Shown here one piece after another: positions 6,970 to 15,076 of a stretch of 18,724 nt of DNA (position 1 is its first letter; each line of letters begins with the position of its first letter). The notes under the pieces are model-generated. The model did no database searches, was not told where the DNA came from, and saw nothing but the letters and a program-made list of their open reading frames with translations. Origin of the DNA: Gammaproteobacteria bacterium (lineage in GTDB: Bacteria; Pseudomonadota; Gammaproteobacteria; Pseudomonadales; M0112). A program made the position numbers and the translations under genes. The stretch lies in the NCBI GenBank assembly GCA_006227085.1, contig SBFY01000180.1, positions 1 to 18,724 of the forward strand, given 5' to 3'.

Positions 6970-8430
6970 ATGAAAGCGTCGATCATGAATATTGCCATCA
7001 TTGGCGCCGGCCCCCTGGGTATCGCCATCGGCCGTGAATTATTGCAGCAAGGATTTTCCGGGTTCACGGTGTTTGAAAAGTCCGCTGCCGCAGGTGGCAC
7101 CTGGCATGTGCAGGACTATCCGGGTCTGGCCTGTGATGTCTGGGCGCATTCCTATACCTACAGTTATGCACCGAACCCGGATTGGTCAGCGGCGTTTGTC
7201 CGCCAACCGGAAATCGAGCAATACCTGCAACGGTGCGCCCGTGAGTTCGGAGTCGAACCGCACATCCGTTTCAACACCGAAGTGTTATCGGCAACCCTTG
7301 GTGACGACTTGCGCTGGACCTTGCAGTTAGGCGATGGTCATGCCGAGGTGTTTGATGTGGTGATCAATGCCATGGGTAACCAGTACACACCGGTGTATCC
7401 GCCACTGGAAAACGCCACGGCCTTTAAAGGCGAGAGCTGGCACAGCGCGCGCTATAACCATCACGTGGATCTTGCTGGCAAGCGGGTCACCGTGATTGGT
7501 TCTGCGGCAGCCGCTATCCAGATCGTTCCGGAAATCGCCCCGGAGGTTGCCCATCTCACGATCCTGCAACGTTCGCCAAACTGGATTGTGCCGCGCAACA
7601 ACAAGGCTTATCCCGCGTGGGCCAAATCCCTGTTCCGGCGTATGCCGGCGACCTTGCGCTTATTGCGCGGCATACAGGGTTGGCTGATGAACATGGTGCA
7701 CGGTGCGGTGATCATGGATAGCCGGCGCATGCGCTTTTTTGAAAACATGGGGCGTAAATTCATTGCGTCAGCGATTGACGACCCGGCGCTCCAGCAAGCC
7801 GTGACACCCGATCATCGCTATGGGTGCAAGCGCCCGCTGGTGTCTGATGATTTCTATCCAGCCTTGAACCGTGACAATGTGACCCTGTTGCCTGAAGCCG
7901 CGGCTGGATTAACAGAAGACGCAGTGATCAGCCGCAGTGGCAAGGTGATACCGAGCGATGTGATTATTTATTGCACTGGCTACAAAGTGCTGGATTTTGA
8001 TCGCTTCCCGGTGACGGGCATGAATGGCCAATCCTTTGCACAGCAGATGCAGCAAGCGCCAATGGCCTACAAAGGCATCCTGGTGCCGGGGTTCCCGAAT
8101 TACTTTCTTGGCATGGGGCCCAATGCCGTGGTGCTGTCAGTGTCTTATTTCAAATCGGCTGAAGCGAATGCCGCATGCATTGTGCGGTTGCTGCGCGCGA
8201 TGCGTGATCAGGGCGTGCAGGCGATTGATGCCAAGCCATCATTGTTTGAATCCTATAATTCGTGGGTGGGCAAACAGTGCAAACAATTTGCCTGGGGATC
8301 AGGAACCTGCCAGAACTATTACACCGATGCGGCGGGGCATTCACCGTTCCTGTACCCGGATGACTACGCCAGCTTCATGAAGATGCGTGATGCCATCACG
8401 CTGGATGAATTCACACGCCTACAGCATTGA
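6970..8430 (+). CDS. FAD-dependent monooxygenase, Baeyer-Villiger/FMO type (CzcO-like)
   Basis: A 486-residue flavoprotein. The N-terminal Rossmann motif GAGPLG is at 12-17, followed by the GGTW segment at 42-45, typical of Baeyer-Villiger monooxygenases. The class fingerprint FxGxxxHxxx occurs at 152-162 as FKGESWHSARY. It ends in Tyr, as in FMOs, not in the Trp of classical BVMOs. The NADPH Rossmann motif is degenerate, GSAAAA at 177-182, where GxGxxG/A is usual. The likely reaction is NADPH- and O2-dependent oxygenation of a ketone or heteroatom; in lipid-degrading marine bacteria such enzymes often act on long-chain or cyclic ketones (inference). An alternative start at 6985 would begin directly at the Rossmann strand (MNIAIIGAGP); neither start has a strong ribosome-binding site. 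A terminator follows at once. Confidence 0.88.
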   Translation: MKASIMNIAIIGAGPLGIAIGRELLQQGFSGFTVFEKSAAAGGTWHVQDYPGLACDVWAHSYTYSYAPNPDWSAAFVRQPEIEQYLQRCAREFGVEPHIRFNTEVLSATLGDDLRWTLQLGDGHAEVFDVVINAMGNQYTPVYPPLENATAFKGESWHSARYNHHVDLAGKRVTVIGSAAAAIQIVPEIAPEVAHLTILQRSPNWIVPRNNKAYPAWAKSLFRRMPATLRLLRGIQGWLMNMVHGAVIMDSRRMRFFENMGRKFIASAIDDPALQQAVTPDHRYGCKRPLVSDDFYPALNRDNVTLLPEAAAGLTEDAVISRSGKVIPSDVIIYCTGYKVLDFDRFPVTGMNGQSFAQQMQQAPMAYKGILVPGFPNYFLGMGPNAVVLSVSYFKSAEANAACIVRLLRAMRDQGVQAIDAKPSLFESYNSWVGKQCKQFAWGSGTCQNYYTDAAGHSPFLYPDDYASFMKMRDAITLDEFTRLQH

Positions 8431-8446
8431 TGATGCGCACGATCAT

Positions 8447-8476
8447 AAAAAAACCCGGCCGAGGCCGGGTTTTTTA
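8447..8476. terminator. Bidirectional rho-independent terminator
   Basis: A GC stem CCCGGC/GCCGGG closes a CGAG tetraloop (8454-8469). A run of A lies on the left and a run of T on the right, so it works on both strands. It separates the convergent monooxygenase (stop 8430) and htpX (stop 8489) genes. Confidence 0.92.
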
Positions 8477-8488
8477 TTGTGCCAGGTC

Positions 8489-9376
8489 TTAACCACGCTC
8501 GCGCAAGGCGGCGATGCGATCGTCCAGCGGTGGGTGGCTGGCAAACAGTTTCATGGCTTCTTTCTTCCAGCCCACATTGATGCAGAAGGCGGTCAGCTCG
8601 CCCGGCATTTCTTCCGGGATGCCGTAATCCGCTTTCAGGCGCTCGAGTGCGCTGATCATGGCGGCATTGCCGGCCAGGCTGGCGCCAGCGGCATCCGCGC
8701 GGTATTCGCGATAGCGCGAAAACGCAGCGACGATCATGCTGGCAAGAATGCCGAGTACCAGTTCGGCCACGATCGTGGTGACCCAGAAACCGAGGCCGCG
8801 GCCTTCTTCGTTTTTCAGTACCACGCGGTCAACCACAAAGCCGATCACGCGGGCAAAGAACATCACGAAGGTATTCACCACCCCCTGGATCAGGGTGAGG
8901 GTAACCATGTCACCGTTGGCGACATGGCCGATTTCGTGCGCTAGCACCGCGCGCACTTCTTCCGGTTTGAAGCGTTGCAGCAGGCCAAGGCTGACGGCGA
9001 CCAGGGCCTTGTCCTTGTTCCAGCCGGTGGCAAAGGCGTTGGCTTGCTGGGCCGGGAAAATACCCACATCCGGCATGCCGATATTGGCGTCACGCGCCAG
9101 CTCTTCCACGGTTTGCAGCAGCCAGGCTTCCTCGCGGCTGCGGGCTTCGGTGATCAGCTGGGTGCCCGTGGACCACTTGGCCATGGTCTTGGACAGCAGC
9201 AGCGAAATGAAGGAACCGGCAAAGCCGAAAATGGCACAGAACACCAGCAGGCTGGTCAGGTTGAGATCGGTACCGCTTTGCGCCATGTAGTGGGGCAGGC
9301 CCAGTAAATTCATGACAACGCCTGCAACCAGCAGGATGGCCAGGTTGGTGGCAAGGAACAGTACGATACGTAACAT
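8489..9376 (-). CDS. htpX: Membrane zinc metalloprotease HtpX
   Basis: A 295-residue M48B protease, close in length to E. coli HtpX (293). It degrades misfolded inner-membrane proteins alongside FtsH. Two membrane segments near the N-terminus (about 4-25 and 42-62), the zinc motif HEIGH with His147, Glu148 and His151, and Glu224 in the YREYRAD segment (third zinc ligand) are all present, as are two later hydrophobic segments. The open frame extends upstream to 9475, but the ATG at 9376 gives the family N-terminus (MLRIVLFLATNLA) and has AGAGGA just before it. Upstream lies a strong sigma-32-like promoter, consistent with heat-shock induction as known for E. coli htpX. Confidence 0.96.
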   Translation of the reverse strand: MLRIVLFLATNLAILLVAGVVMNLLGLPHYMAQSGTDLNLTSLLVFCAIFGFAGSFISLLLSKTMAKWSTGTQLITEARSREEAWLLQTVEELARDANIGMPDVGIFPAQQANAFATGWNKDKALVAVSLGLLQRFKPEEVRAVLAHEIGHVANGDMVTLTLIQGVVNTFVMFFARVIGFVVDRVVLKNEEGRGLGFWVTTIVAELVLGILASMIVAAFSRYREYRADAAGASLAGNAAMISALERLKADYGIPEEMPGELTAFCINVGWKKEAMKLFASHPPLDDRIAALRERG

Positions 9377-9435
9377 GACAGGATCCTCTCCGAGTGGATG
9401 TCCCAAAAGGTTTAATGCAGGGACACGCATGCGTT

Positions 9436-9471
9436 TTATAAGGCCGCCAGCAGCAATATTCAAGGGCGATA
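9436..9471 (-). promoter_or_regulatory. Predicted sigma-32 (heat-shock) promoter of htpX
   Basis: Read on the minus strand, 9471-9459 is TATCGCCCTTGAA, a full match to the extended sigma-32 -35 element (TNtCNCCCTTGAA). After a 14-base spacer counted from CTTGAAT (9464-9458), CCTTATAA at 9443-9436 is a partial match to the CCCCATNT -10 element. A transcript would start near 9429-9425, leaving a leader of about 50 nt. Spacing and position fit, and the -10 is the weaker part. The element lies in the 153-bp divergent gap shared with the FHA-EAL gene, for which I see no convincing promoter. Confidence 0.75.
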
Positions 9472-9529
9472 TCATTATTCCTCATGTACACTAGGGAAAA
9501 TATAACAACACATGGAATGGGGCCTTGCC

Positions 9530-10624
9530 ATGGACCAGTGGTTTATTGAGGGCTATTTCGATGGCGATGACGTCATGCGTCGCCTCAAGGTGTCACCGTT
9601 GCCGTTTCGCATGGGGCGGCAAGACGGGTTGGAATTGACCCTCGCCGGAAATGGTTTGTCGCGCACGCATGCGGAACTGTATGAAGACGGCGGCATGTTG
9701 ATGATCCGCGATCTCGATAGCACGAACGGCACGTTTGTGAATCACAAGATCGTCCGTGGTGAGCGCGCCTTGCGACACGGTGATGTGGTGCATCTGGGTG
9801 ATGCCGAATTCCGTGTGGTGGGACAGGATAAACGGGTGAACGATAACCCGACCGGCACCATGATGCTCGACAGCCTGCAAAGCCTGTCGAACCGATTGCC
9901 AACCGGTACGCGTGAATTGCGTGAATTGATTGACCAGGGAACGGCAATCGCGGCTTACCAATCGATCGTGAATGCCGGTGACGGTGGCGTGTATGCCTGG
10001 GAAGTATTAGGCCGTGGCAATCACCCGGAATTACCACAAAGCCCGGGTGAATTATTCCGAATTGCTGAAAGCGCGAACCTGGAAATTGAATTGAGTGAGC
10101 TGTTGCGCATCAAGGGCCTGGAAATGGCAATGCCGCATGCGCATGCGCAGCGGCTGTTCCTGAATACCCATCCGGCAGAACTGAAAGATGCCAAGCGCTT
10201 GTTGCGTTCACTGCAGGAATTGCAGGAACGCTATCCGGGGCGTTCACTGGTGCTGGAAATCCACGAACAGGGCGTGACAGATCTCGATGCGATGGCAGAA
10301 TTGCGTGGCACGCTGGAAAGCATGTCCATCGAGTTAGCCTATGACGATTTTGGTGCCGGTCAGGCGCGCTTGCTGGAACTTATTGAAGCGCCGCCGTCAT
10401 ACCTGAAATTCGACATGGCGTTTATCCGTAATATTGATCGCGCACCGGAAGCCAAACTGGACATGGTGAACGCCCTGATCGCGATGGCGCGCAAGATGGA
10501 TATCCGTACGCTGGCGGAAGGTGCCAGCCGCGAGGAAGAGGTCAAAGCCTGCCAGTCATTGGGATTTGATTTCATCCAGGGATATTTCTACGGGAAACCA
10601 GGCCCCTTGCCGGAACAGTCCTGA
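9530..10624 (+). CDS. FHA-EAL domain protein, predicted c-di-GMP phosphodiesterase
   Basis: A 364-residue protein from the chosen ATG at 9530, which has GGGG about eight bases upstream; an ATG at 9512 would add six residues but lacks a ribosome-binding site. The N-terminal FHA domain (about 8-100) has GR at 29-30, SRTH at 44-47 and STNGT at 64-68, the phosphothreonine-binding signature. The C-terminal EAL domain (about 135-360) keeps the catalytic set: Glu158 (EVL in place of EAL), Asn212, Glu243, Asp272-Asp273 (DDFGAG), Lys293, Glu330 and Gln350. It should cleave c-di-GMP to pGpG, with activity possibly steered by binding a phosphorylated partner (inference). No kinase gene lies nearby. The glutathione S-transferase gene follows nine bases after the stop, in a likely operon. 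Confidence 0.9.
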   Translation: MDQWFIEGYFDGDDVMRRLKVSPLPFRMGRQDGLELTLAGNGLSRTHAELYEDGGMLMIRDLDSTNGTFVNHKIVRGERALRHGDVVHLGDAEFRVVGQDKRVNDNPTGTMMLDSLQSLSNRLPTGTRELRELIDQGTAIAAYQSIVNAGDGGVYAWEVLGRGNHPELPQSPGELFRIAESANLEIELSELLRIKGLEMAMPHAHAQRLFLNTHPAELKDAKRLLRSLQELQERYPGRSLVLEIHEQGVTDLDAMAELRGTLESMSIELAYDDFGAGQARLLELIEAPPSYLKFDMAFIRNIDRAPEAKLDMVNALIAMARKMDIRTLAEGASREEEVKACQSLGFDFIQGYFYGKPGPLPEQS

Positions 10625-10633
10625 GGATTTGCT

Positions 10634-11296
10634 ATGGCCAACATCGTTTATGGTGTGCCCCTGTCGCCATTTGTGCGCAAGGTGTTGGCGGTCCTGGAAC
10701 ACAAGGCCATTCCTTACCAGTTGAAAAGCACCCTGCCCGGTGATGCTTCGGCAGGCTACCGGCGCATGCACCCACTGGGGAAAATCCCGGCATTTGCCGA
10801 TGACTGGGTCATGCTGGCTGATTCTTCGGTGATCGTGGCGTACCTGGAAGAGCGTTATCCGCGGCCTTCGGTATTGCCCGCATCGATTACCGATCGCGCA
10901 CGCGCACGCTGGCTGGAAGAATATGCCGATACGCGCTTGCATGAATTGCTCGGCCCGGGTTTGTTCTTCGAGCGGTTGGTCAAGCCGGGCATGATGGGCA
11001 AGCCATGCAATGAAGCCTTGGTGCAACGCACAATCAAGACCCAGCTGCCGGCTGAGCAGGATTACCTTGAGCAGCAAGTGCCCGCAGCGGGTTTCTTTTT
11101 TGCAGAAGGGCTGGGTCTGGCGGATATCAGTGTGGCCGGTGTGTTTTTGAATGCGAGTTATGCCGGTTACCAGGTGGATCCGGCCCGCTGGCCACGACTG
11201 GCAGCGTACCTTCAGCGTGTATGGCAGGCGCCGGCCATCCAGCGGCGCATGCCGGATGAAACACCTATCGTGGAGATGCTCAAAAGCCGTGCCTGA
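10634..11296 (+). CDS. Glutathione S-transferase family protein
   Basis: A 220-residue soluble protein with the two-domain GST layout. The thioredoxin-like N-domain has a possible catalytic Ser11 (PLSPFVRK), KIPAF at 50-54 with the conserved cis-Pro52, and the glutathione gamma-glutamyl site ADSSVIVAYLE at 62-72. The all-helical C-domain contains LADISVAGVFLNA at about 160, the usual N-capping Asp motif. Ser rather than Tyr near the N-terminus suggests a Theta/Zeta/Beta-like or otherwise bacterial class. GAGGA lies seven bases before the start. It follows the FHA-EAL gene by nine bases and its end overlaps the likely start of the next gene. The substrate is unknown. Confidence 0.9.
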   Translation: MANIVYGVPLSPFVRKVLAVLEHKAIPYQLKSTLPGDASAGYRRMHPLGKIPAFADDWVMLADSSVIVAYLEERYPRPSVLPASITDRARARWLEEYADTRLHELLGPGLFFERLVKPGMMGKPCNEALVQRTIKTQLPAEQDYLEQQVPAAGFFFAEGLGLADISVAGVFLNASYAGYQVDPARWPRLAAYLQRVWQAPAIQRRMPDETPIVEMLKSRA

Positions 11297-12320
11297 TTGG
11301 CTCCCCCGTCATGTCATTCGCGTTGCTGCATGGCTGCTCATTGTGTGGCCGTTCATGCTGGCGGCTGCGGAAGAGGCGCCAGCCACCCCGTCGCGGCTGG
11401 TGGATGTGCCACGCATTGAAGAAGAAATTATTGAACCGGATGACGACACCTCTTTCTGGGAAAGCACCGTTGGGTGGGTGGAAACGATCCGCGATGATCG
11501 TTCAGAGGAGGTGGGGCAGCTCGGCCGGTATGTGGATTCCCTGTTCGCGGGTGAAGACGTTGATGACTTGCCGAACAAGAGCTATGTGCGCTTGAGTGTG
11601 CAAGGCACGGCATCCGAACTGGAAAACCGTCGCGAAACCGATGCCGGTATCAAGCTGAAACTCGATTTGCCAAACACCAAGCGACGCTGGAAGCTGTTCT
11701 TTGAATCGGATAACCGCGATACCGAACGACTCGACCAGAAAATACGTGGTGTGGTGGATGGTACGAATTCCGAATCCGTCGGCGGCTTGCGACTGGAGAG
11801 TGACCGCAGCAAGAACTGGTTATTCTCAACCGACGTGGGTGTACGGGCCCGTATCCCGCTGGACCCGTTTGCACGTTTCAAGGCCCGGCGTGACTGGCAG
11901 TTGGGCAACCCGTGGGTGCTGACGTTCGAGCATGAAGACTGGTATTTCCATGAGAAAGGGTTTGGTACGGAAAACAGCCTCGATTTCCATCGGCCGATCA
12001 CCGAGGACTATTACCTGAGTATCACCACGGCTGCCCAGTTCCAGGATCGTTATGACGTGATCGAACTGGCGCAGTCCGTGACCACCACCCACTTCATTGA
12101 TAGCCGGCAGGCCATTGCCTACGGCGTGGGCGTGCTCGGGGTGAACAAACCCTCGGTCAAGGCCATGGCTTACTATGTAAGCGCTAACTATCAAAGAAGA
12201 ATCCATAAAGACTGGCTTTTCATGGAAATCACACCGGAGCTGCTGTTCCCTCGCCTGGAAGACTTCCGGCCCAAGTGGTCATTGACGGTGGAATTCAAGG
12301 CGATCCTGACGGACCCCTGA
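11289..12320 (+). CDS. Exported protein of unknown function, probable outer-membrane beta-barrel
   Basis: I do not recognise the family. From a GTG at 11289 the product is 343 residues with a good signal peptide: a short basic n-region (PDWLPRHVIR), a hydrophobic core (VAAWLLIVWPFML) and a likely cut after AAA at 25-27. An acidic stretch follows, rich in Glu and Asp to about residue 85. From about residue 95 to the end there are roughly a dozen alternating polar/hydrophobic segments rich in aromatics (RWKLFFESD, NWLFSTDVGV, PWVLTFEHEDWYF), the pattern of a small outer-membrane barrel. The GTG overlaps the GST stop by eight bases, with GGAG about 13 bases upstream. An ATG at 11256 would add 11 residues and a longer n-region. 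The reading frame is certain; start and location are inference. Confidence 0.7.
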   Translation: MPDWLPRHVIRVAAWLLIVWPFMLAAAEEAPATPSRLVDVPRIEEEIIEPDDDTSFWESTVGWVETIRDDRSEEVGQLGRYVDSLFAGEDVDDLPNKSYVRLSVQGTASELENRRETDAGIKLKLDLPNTKRRWKLFFESDNRDTERLDQKIRGVVDGTNSESVGGLRLESDRSKNWLFSTDVGVRARIPLDPFARFKARRDWQLGNPWVLTFEHEDWYFHEKGFGTENSLDFHRPITEDYYLSITTAAQFQDRYDVIELAQSVTTTHFIDSRQAIAYGVGVLGVNKPSVKAMAYYVSANYQRRIHKDWLFMEITPELLFPRLEDFRPKWSLTVEFKAILTDP

Positions 12321-12333
12321 TCGCGGCGGGTCG

Positions 12334-12364
12334 CTGGCACCACTTGGGTGCCCATGCCTATAAT
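12334..12364 (+). promoter_or_regulatory. Promoter and operator-like dyad upstream of the WS/DGAT gene
   Basis: A perfect -10 hexamer TATAAT lies at 12359-12364. The best -35 is CTGGCA (12334-12339) with a long 19-base spacer. A perfect inverted repeat GGCACC-ACTTG-GGTGCC (12336-12352) overlaps the -35 and spacer. There is no T-run after it, so it is a poor terminator for the upstream gene and better explained as a protein-binding site. The leader to the acyltransferase start would be about 95 nt. Confidence 0.45.
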
Positions 12365-12466
12365 GGCGAAACCACGCGTGATTGAGCGACATCCTGTTGT
12401 CACAGGGTGCGGCTACGCTTCCCCTGAAGCCGCGTTGTACAGGAAGGATACCGGGAGAATTACATC

Positions 12467-14143
12467 ATGGAGCAGTTGTCCGGTCTGGACGCCATGTTCA
12501 TCCATGCCGAGTTGCATGGATTGCCAATGCATATTTCATCGTTCTCGATTTATGACCCGTCCACGGCACCGGATGGGAAAGTCGATTTCAAGCAAGTGCT
12601 GGAAATTTTCGAAAAGAAAATCCAGCACCAGGTACCGATCCTGCGCAATCGCCTGGTGGAAGTGCCGATGAACCTGGACCAGCCGTATTGGGCAGAAGAC
12701 CCGCGCTTTGACATGGTCTATCACGTGCGCCATATCGCGTTGCCGAAACCGGCGGACTGGAACAAGTTATTCACCCTGGTGGCCAACCTGCATGCGCAGC
12801 CGCTGAATCGTGCCCGTCCGCTGTGGGAAGCCTATGTGATTGATGGCCTCGATAAACTCGATGGTATTCCCAAAGGCTGTTTTGGCCTGTTCCTGAAAGT
12901 GCATCACGCCATCATGGATGGACGCACCGGTTTGGCCCTGTATTCCAACCTGCACACCATCACGCCGGATCTGCCGGTGTTCGAACAAAAGGCCAACCTG
13001 CCAGCCAAGACCACGGCGGTGGAAGAGTCGACAGGCTTGTCATCACTGATGTTCAAGGCCGCAGCCCACAACACCCGCAAGACCATGAATCTCGGCAAGA
13101 CGCTACTCGGTGTGGCCAAGACGTTTGGCAAATTGCAGCTGGGGATGCGTTCCGGTGAATTGCACAGCCTGGAAAAACCGAAATGCCGCTTCAATGGGCC
13201 GATTTCGCCGGGTCGTGTGGTGGATCGCCAGCGTTTGCCGATCCAGGATGTGAAATTGATTCGTTCCGTGTCAGAAGGCGCGACGGTCAATGATGTGGCG
13301 CTGACGATCATCGGTGGTGCCATGCGGCGTTACCTGGCCGAAAAAGACGAGTTGCCTGAACAGTCACTGGTCAGCGGTGTGCCAATTGATGTGCGCACGC
13401 AGGACGATGCGGACAAGCCGGGTAACCGTGTCAGCTTCATGAACGTGCCTTTGTGTTCCAACATTGAAGATCCGCTGGAGCGCTTGCGGGTATTGCACAA
13501 GGAAGCGCTGGCCAGCAAGCAGTTTGCCTCCACCCTGGGGCGTACGTTTGTGAACGACGTGCTGGACGATGTCTATGCCGGCCTTGCCTCGTGGGGCATT
13601 CGCAGCGTGGTGGAATCCGGTGCGCTGTCGTACTTCGCGCCGGTGCATAACACCATCATCACCAATGTGCCGGGTGCGCCGATGCCAATCTACCTGGCGG
13701 GTGCAAAATTGATTGACTCCTTTGGTTTGGGGCCGTTGATGCCGAACACCGGTTTGTTCCATACGGTGACGAGCACCTATGAGTGCCTCAGTATTTCGTT
13801 TACGGCGTGTCGCGACATGATGCCGGACCCGGAGTTCTACAGCCAATGCCTGGCCGATTCGTTTGAGGAGTTGCTGGATGCAGCGCTGGAACAGCGTGCC
13901 CAGATGATTGCGGCCAATGAGCAGGAATCCCGCAAGGCACAACGTCGTGCCAAGCGGCAAACGCGTCGTATTCATGCCTCGCGAGCTGCTGGCAAGGCAC
14001 CGGTCAAGCCCGCTGTACGCAAGGCCAAGCGCAAGCAACCACCCGTGGATGCCGTGATTGAAGCGGGGGAAGTCGCTGAAGCAGCTAAGCCATCAGGCCT
14101 GACGGTGGTTTCCGATAATACCGGGCGCGTCACGCACGGCTGA
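12467..14143 (+). CDS. Wax ester synthase/diacylglycerol acyltransferase (WS/DGAT)
   Basis: A 558-residue member of the bacterial WS/DGAT family, which joins acyl-CoA to fatty alcohols or diacylglycerol to make wax esters or triacylglycerol at the membrane/lipid-body surface. The N-terminus MEQLSGLDAMF is typical. The catalytic HHxxxDG motif is intact as HHAIMDG at 146-152, with PLW at 118-120 and the NVPGAP segment near 400. GGGAG lies about ten bases before the ATG. Usual length is about 450-480; this one carries an extra C-terminal tail of some 80 residues (about 475-558). The tail has a strongly basic stretch at about 487-526 (RKAQRRAKRQTRR, then VRKAKRKQ), followed by an acidic/Ala-rich end. 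The tail is unlike the core and resembles the tails of the nearby phasin and hemerythrin proteins. The gene ends 1 bp from the convergent esterase gene. Confidence 0.93.
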   Translation: MEQLSGLDAMFIHAELHGLPMHISSFSIYDPSTAPDGKVDFKQVLEIFEKKIQHQVPILRNRLVEVPMNLDQPYWAEDPRFDMVYHVRHIALPKPADWNKLFTLVANLHAQPLNRARPLWEAYVIDGLDKLDGIPKGCFGLFLKVHHAIMDGRTGLALYSNLHTITPDLPVFEQKANLPAKTTAVEESTGLSSLMFKAAAHNTRKTMNLGKTLLGVAKTFGKLQLGMRSGELHSLEKPKCRFNGPISPGRVVDRQRLPIQDVKLIRSVSEGATVNDVALTIIGGAMRRYLAEKDELPEQSLVSGVPIDVRTQDDADKPGNRVSFMNVPLCSNIEDPLERLRVLHKEALASKQFASTLGRTFVNDVLDDVYAGLASWGIRSVVESGALSYFAPVHNTIITNVPGAPMPIYLAGAKLIDSFGLGPLMPNTGLFHTVTSTYECLSISFTACRDMMPDPEFYSQCLADSFEELLDAALEQRAQMIAANEQESRKAQRRAKRQTRRIHASRAAGKAPVKPAVRKAKRKQPPVDAVIEAGEVAEAAKPSGLTVVSDNTGRVTHG

Positions 14144-14144
14144 A

Positions 14145-15059
14145 TCAGTGGCTGAGGTTGCTCTTCATGTGGCCGCGCAGGAAGCGGCCAACGCCTTTGA
14201 TGGCAGCCCGGCCTTCCGGTAACAGCATCGCCAATGCCTGCCAGACATGCGGCAGGCCTTTCCACACATCCAGTAATACGGGAACCCCGGCGTTTTTCAT
14301 CTTGGCGGCGAGCCGGCGCGAATCATCCAGCAGGACTTCTTCGTTGCTCACCTGCAACAGGGTTGGCGGCAGGCCTGCCAGGTCGCCGTACAAGGGTGAG
14401 GCATATGGGTTTTTCGGGTCTTCACCCTGCAGGTAGTACTCGGCGCCCTCGCGCAGGCCATCGCCGGGGATCAGGGCGTCTTTTTTGGCATTCTTGATGA
14501 CCGAAGCACCAGTGGCTGCGAGATCGGTCCACGGCGACATGCCAACCAGTGCCGCCGGTAACGGCAGGTTTTCATCGCGGATTTTCAGCGCACTGCCAAA
14601 AGTCAGCCCGCCACCGGCCGAATCGCCGGCAATGGCCAGGCACTTCGGTGCATAGCCTTCGTCGAGCAGCCAGCGGTAGGCCTTGACGGCATCTTCAACA
14701 GCGGCCGGGAAGGGGTTTTCCGGCGCGAGCCGGTAATCAATCGCCAGCACCCGGCATTCCGCCGCCTGTGAGAGCCGCCACAACAAGTCGCGATGGGTGG
14801 TCAGTGCAGAACAGAACAGGTAGCCGCCACCGTGCAGGTAGAGGATGACGCGGCTGGGATCATTGCCCGGGGTATCGAACCAGGCGGCCGGGATGCCATC
14901 GATGGACGTGATGTCCATGGTGACGAAGTCGGGCAGCGGTGGCATGCGTTTGGCGGTACTGGCAACCGCCTTGCGCAAGGCCAGCGGATCGGTGTCGCGG
15001 GTCATCGTGCGGCTGATGACGCGCAGGACGGGTTTCACCAATGCCGACTGGATGCTCAT
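14145..15059 (-). CDS. Alpha/beta hydrolase, HSL-type esterase/lipase
   Basis: A 304-residue hormone-sensitive-lipase-family hydrolase of typical length. The oxyanion motif HGGG is at 76-79, the nucleophile Ser147 sits in GDSAGG (145-150), and the catalytic His is probably His271 in LPHVW. The acid is probably within EEVLLDD (240-246). It should hydrolyse carboxyl esters, likely short to medium acyl chains or acylglycerols. It has no signal peptide. It lies 17 nt downstream of the second hydrolase gene on the same strand, with a poor ribosome-binding site, suggesting co-transcription. Its tail-to-tail position with the WS/DGAT gene suggests a role in turning over stored or incoming ester lipid (inference). 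Confidence 0.9.
   Translation of the reverse strand: MSIQSALVKPVLRVISRTMTRDTDPLALRKAVASTAKRMPPLPDFVTMDITSIDGIPAAWFDTPGNDPSRVILYLHGGGYLFCSALTTHRDLLWRLSQAAECRVLAIDYRLAPENPFPAAVEDAVKAYRWLLDEGYAPKCLAIAGDSAGGGLTFGSALKIRDENLPLPAALVGMSPWTDLAATGASVIKNAKKDALIPGDGLREGAEYYLQGEDPKNPYASPLYGDLAGLPPTLLQVSNEEVLLDDSRRLAAKMKNAGVPVLLDVWKGLPHVWQALAMLLPEGRAAIKGVGRFLRGHMKSNLSH
14170..14190. other. Hairpin in the 3' coding end between convergent genes
   Basis: A perfect seven-base inverted repeat TGGCCGC-GCAGGAA-GCGGCCA lies within the last codons of the esterase gene, just downstream of the WS/DGAT stop on the plus strand. There is no T-run on either side, so it is not a standard intrinsic terminator. It is nonetheless the only stable hairpin I see where two transcripts meet with a 1-bp gap. 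It could simply be coding sequence. Confidence 0.3.
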
Positions 15060-15076
15060 GCGTCAGCTGCCGCCGG

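Noticed and set aside
8387..8944. 185-residue plus-strand open frame across the terminator
   Set aside because: It runs through the bidirectional terminator and antisense to htpX.
9377..9475. 33-residue N-terminal extension of HtpX
   Set aside because: The extension is not hydrophobic like the family N-terminus, and it includes the sigma-32 promoter. The ATG at 9376 has a good ribosome-binding site.
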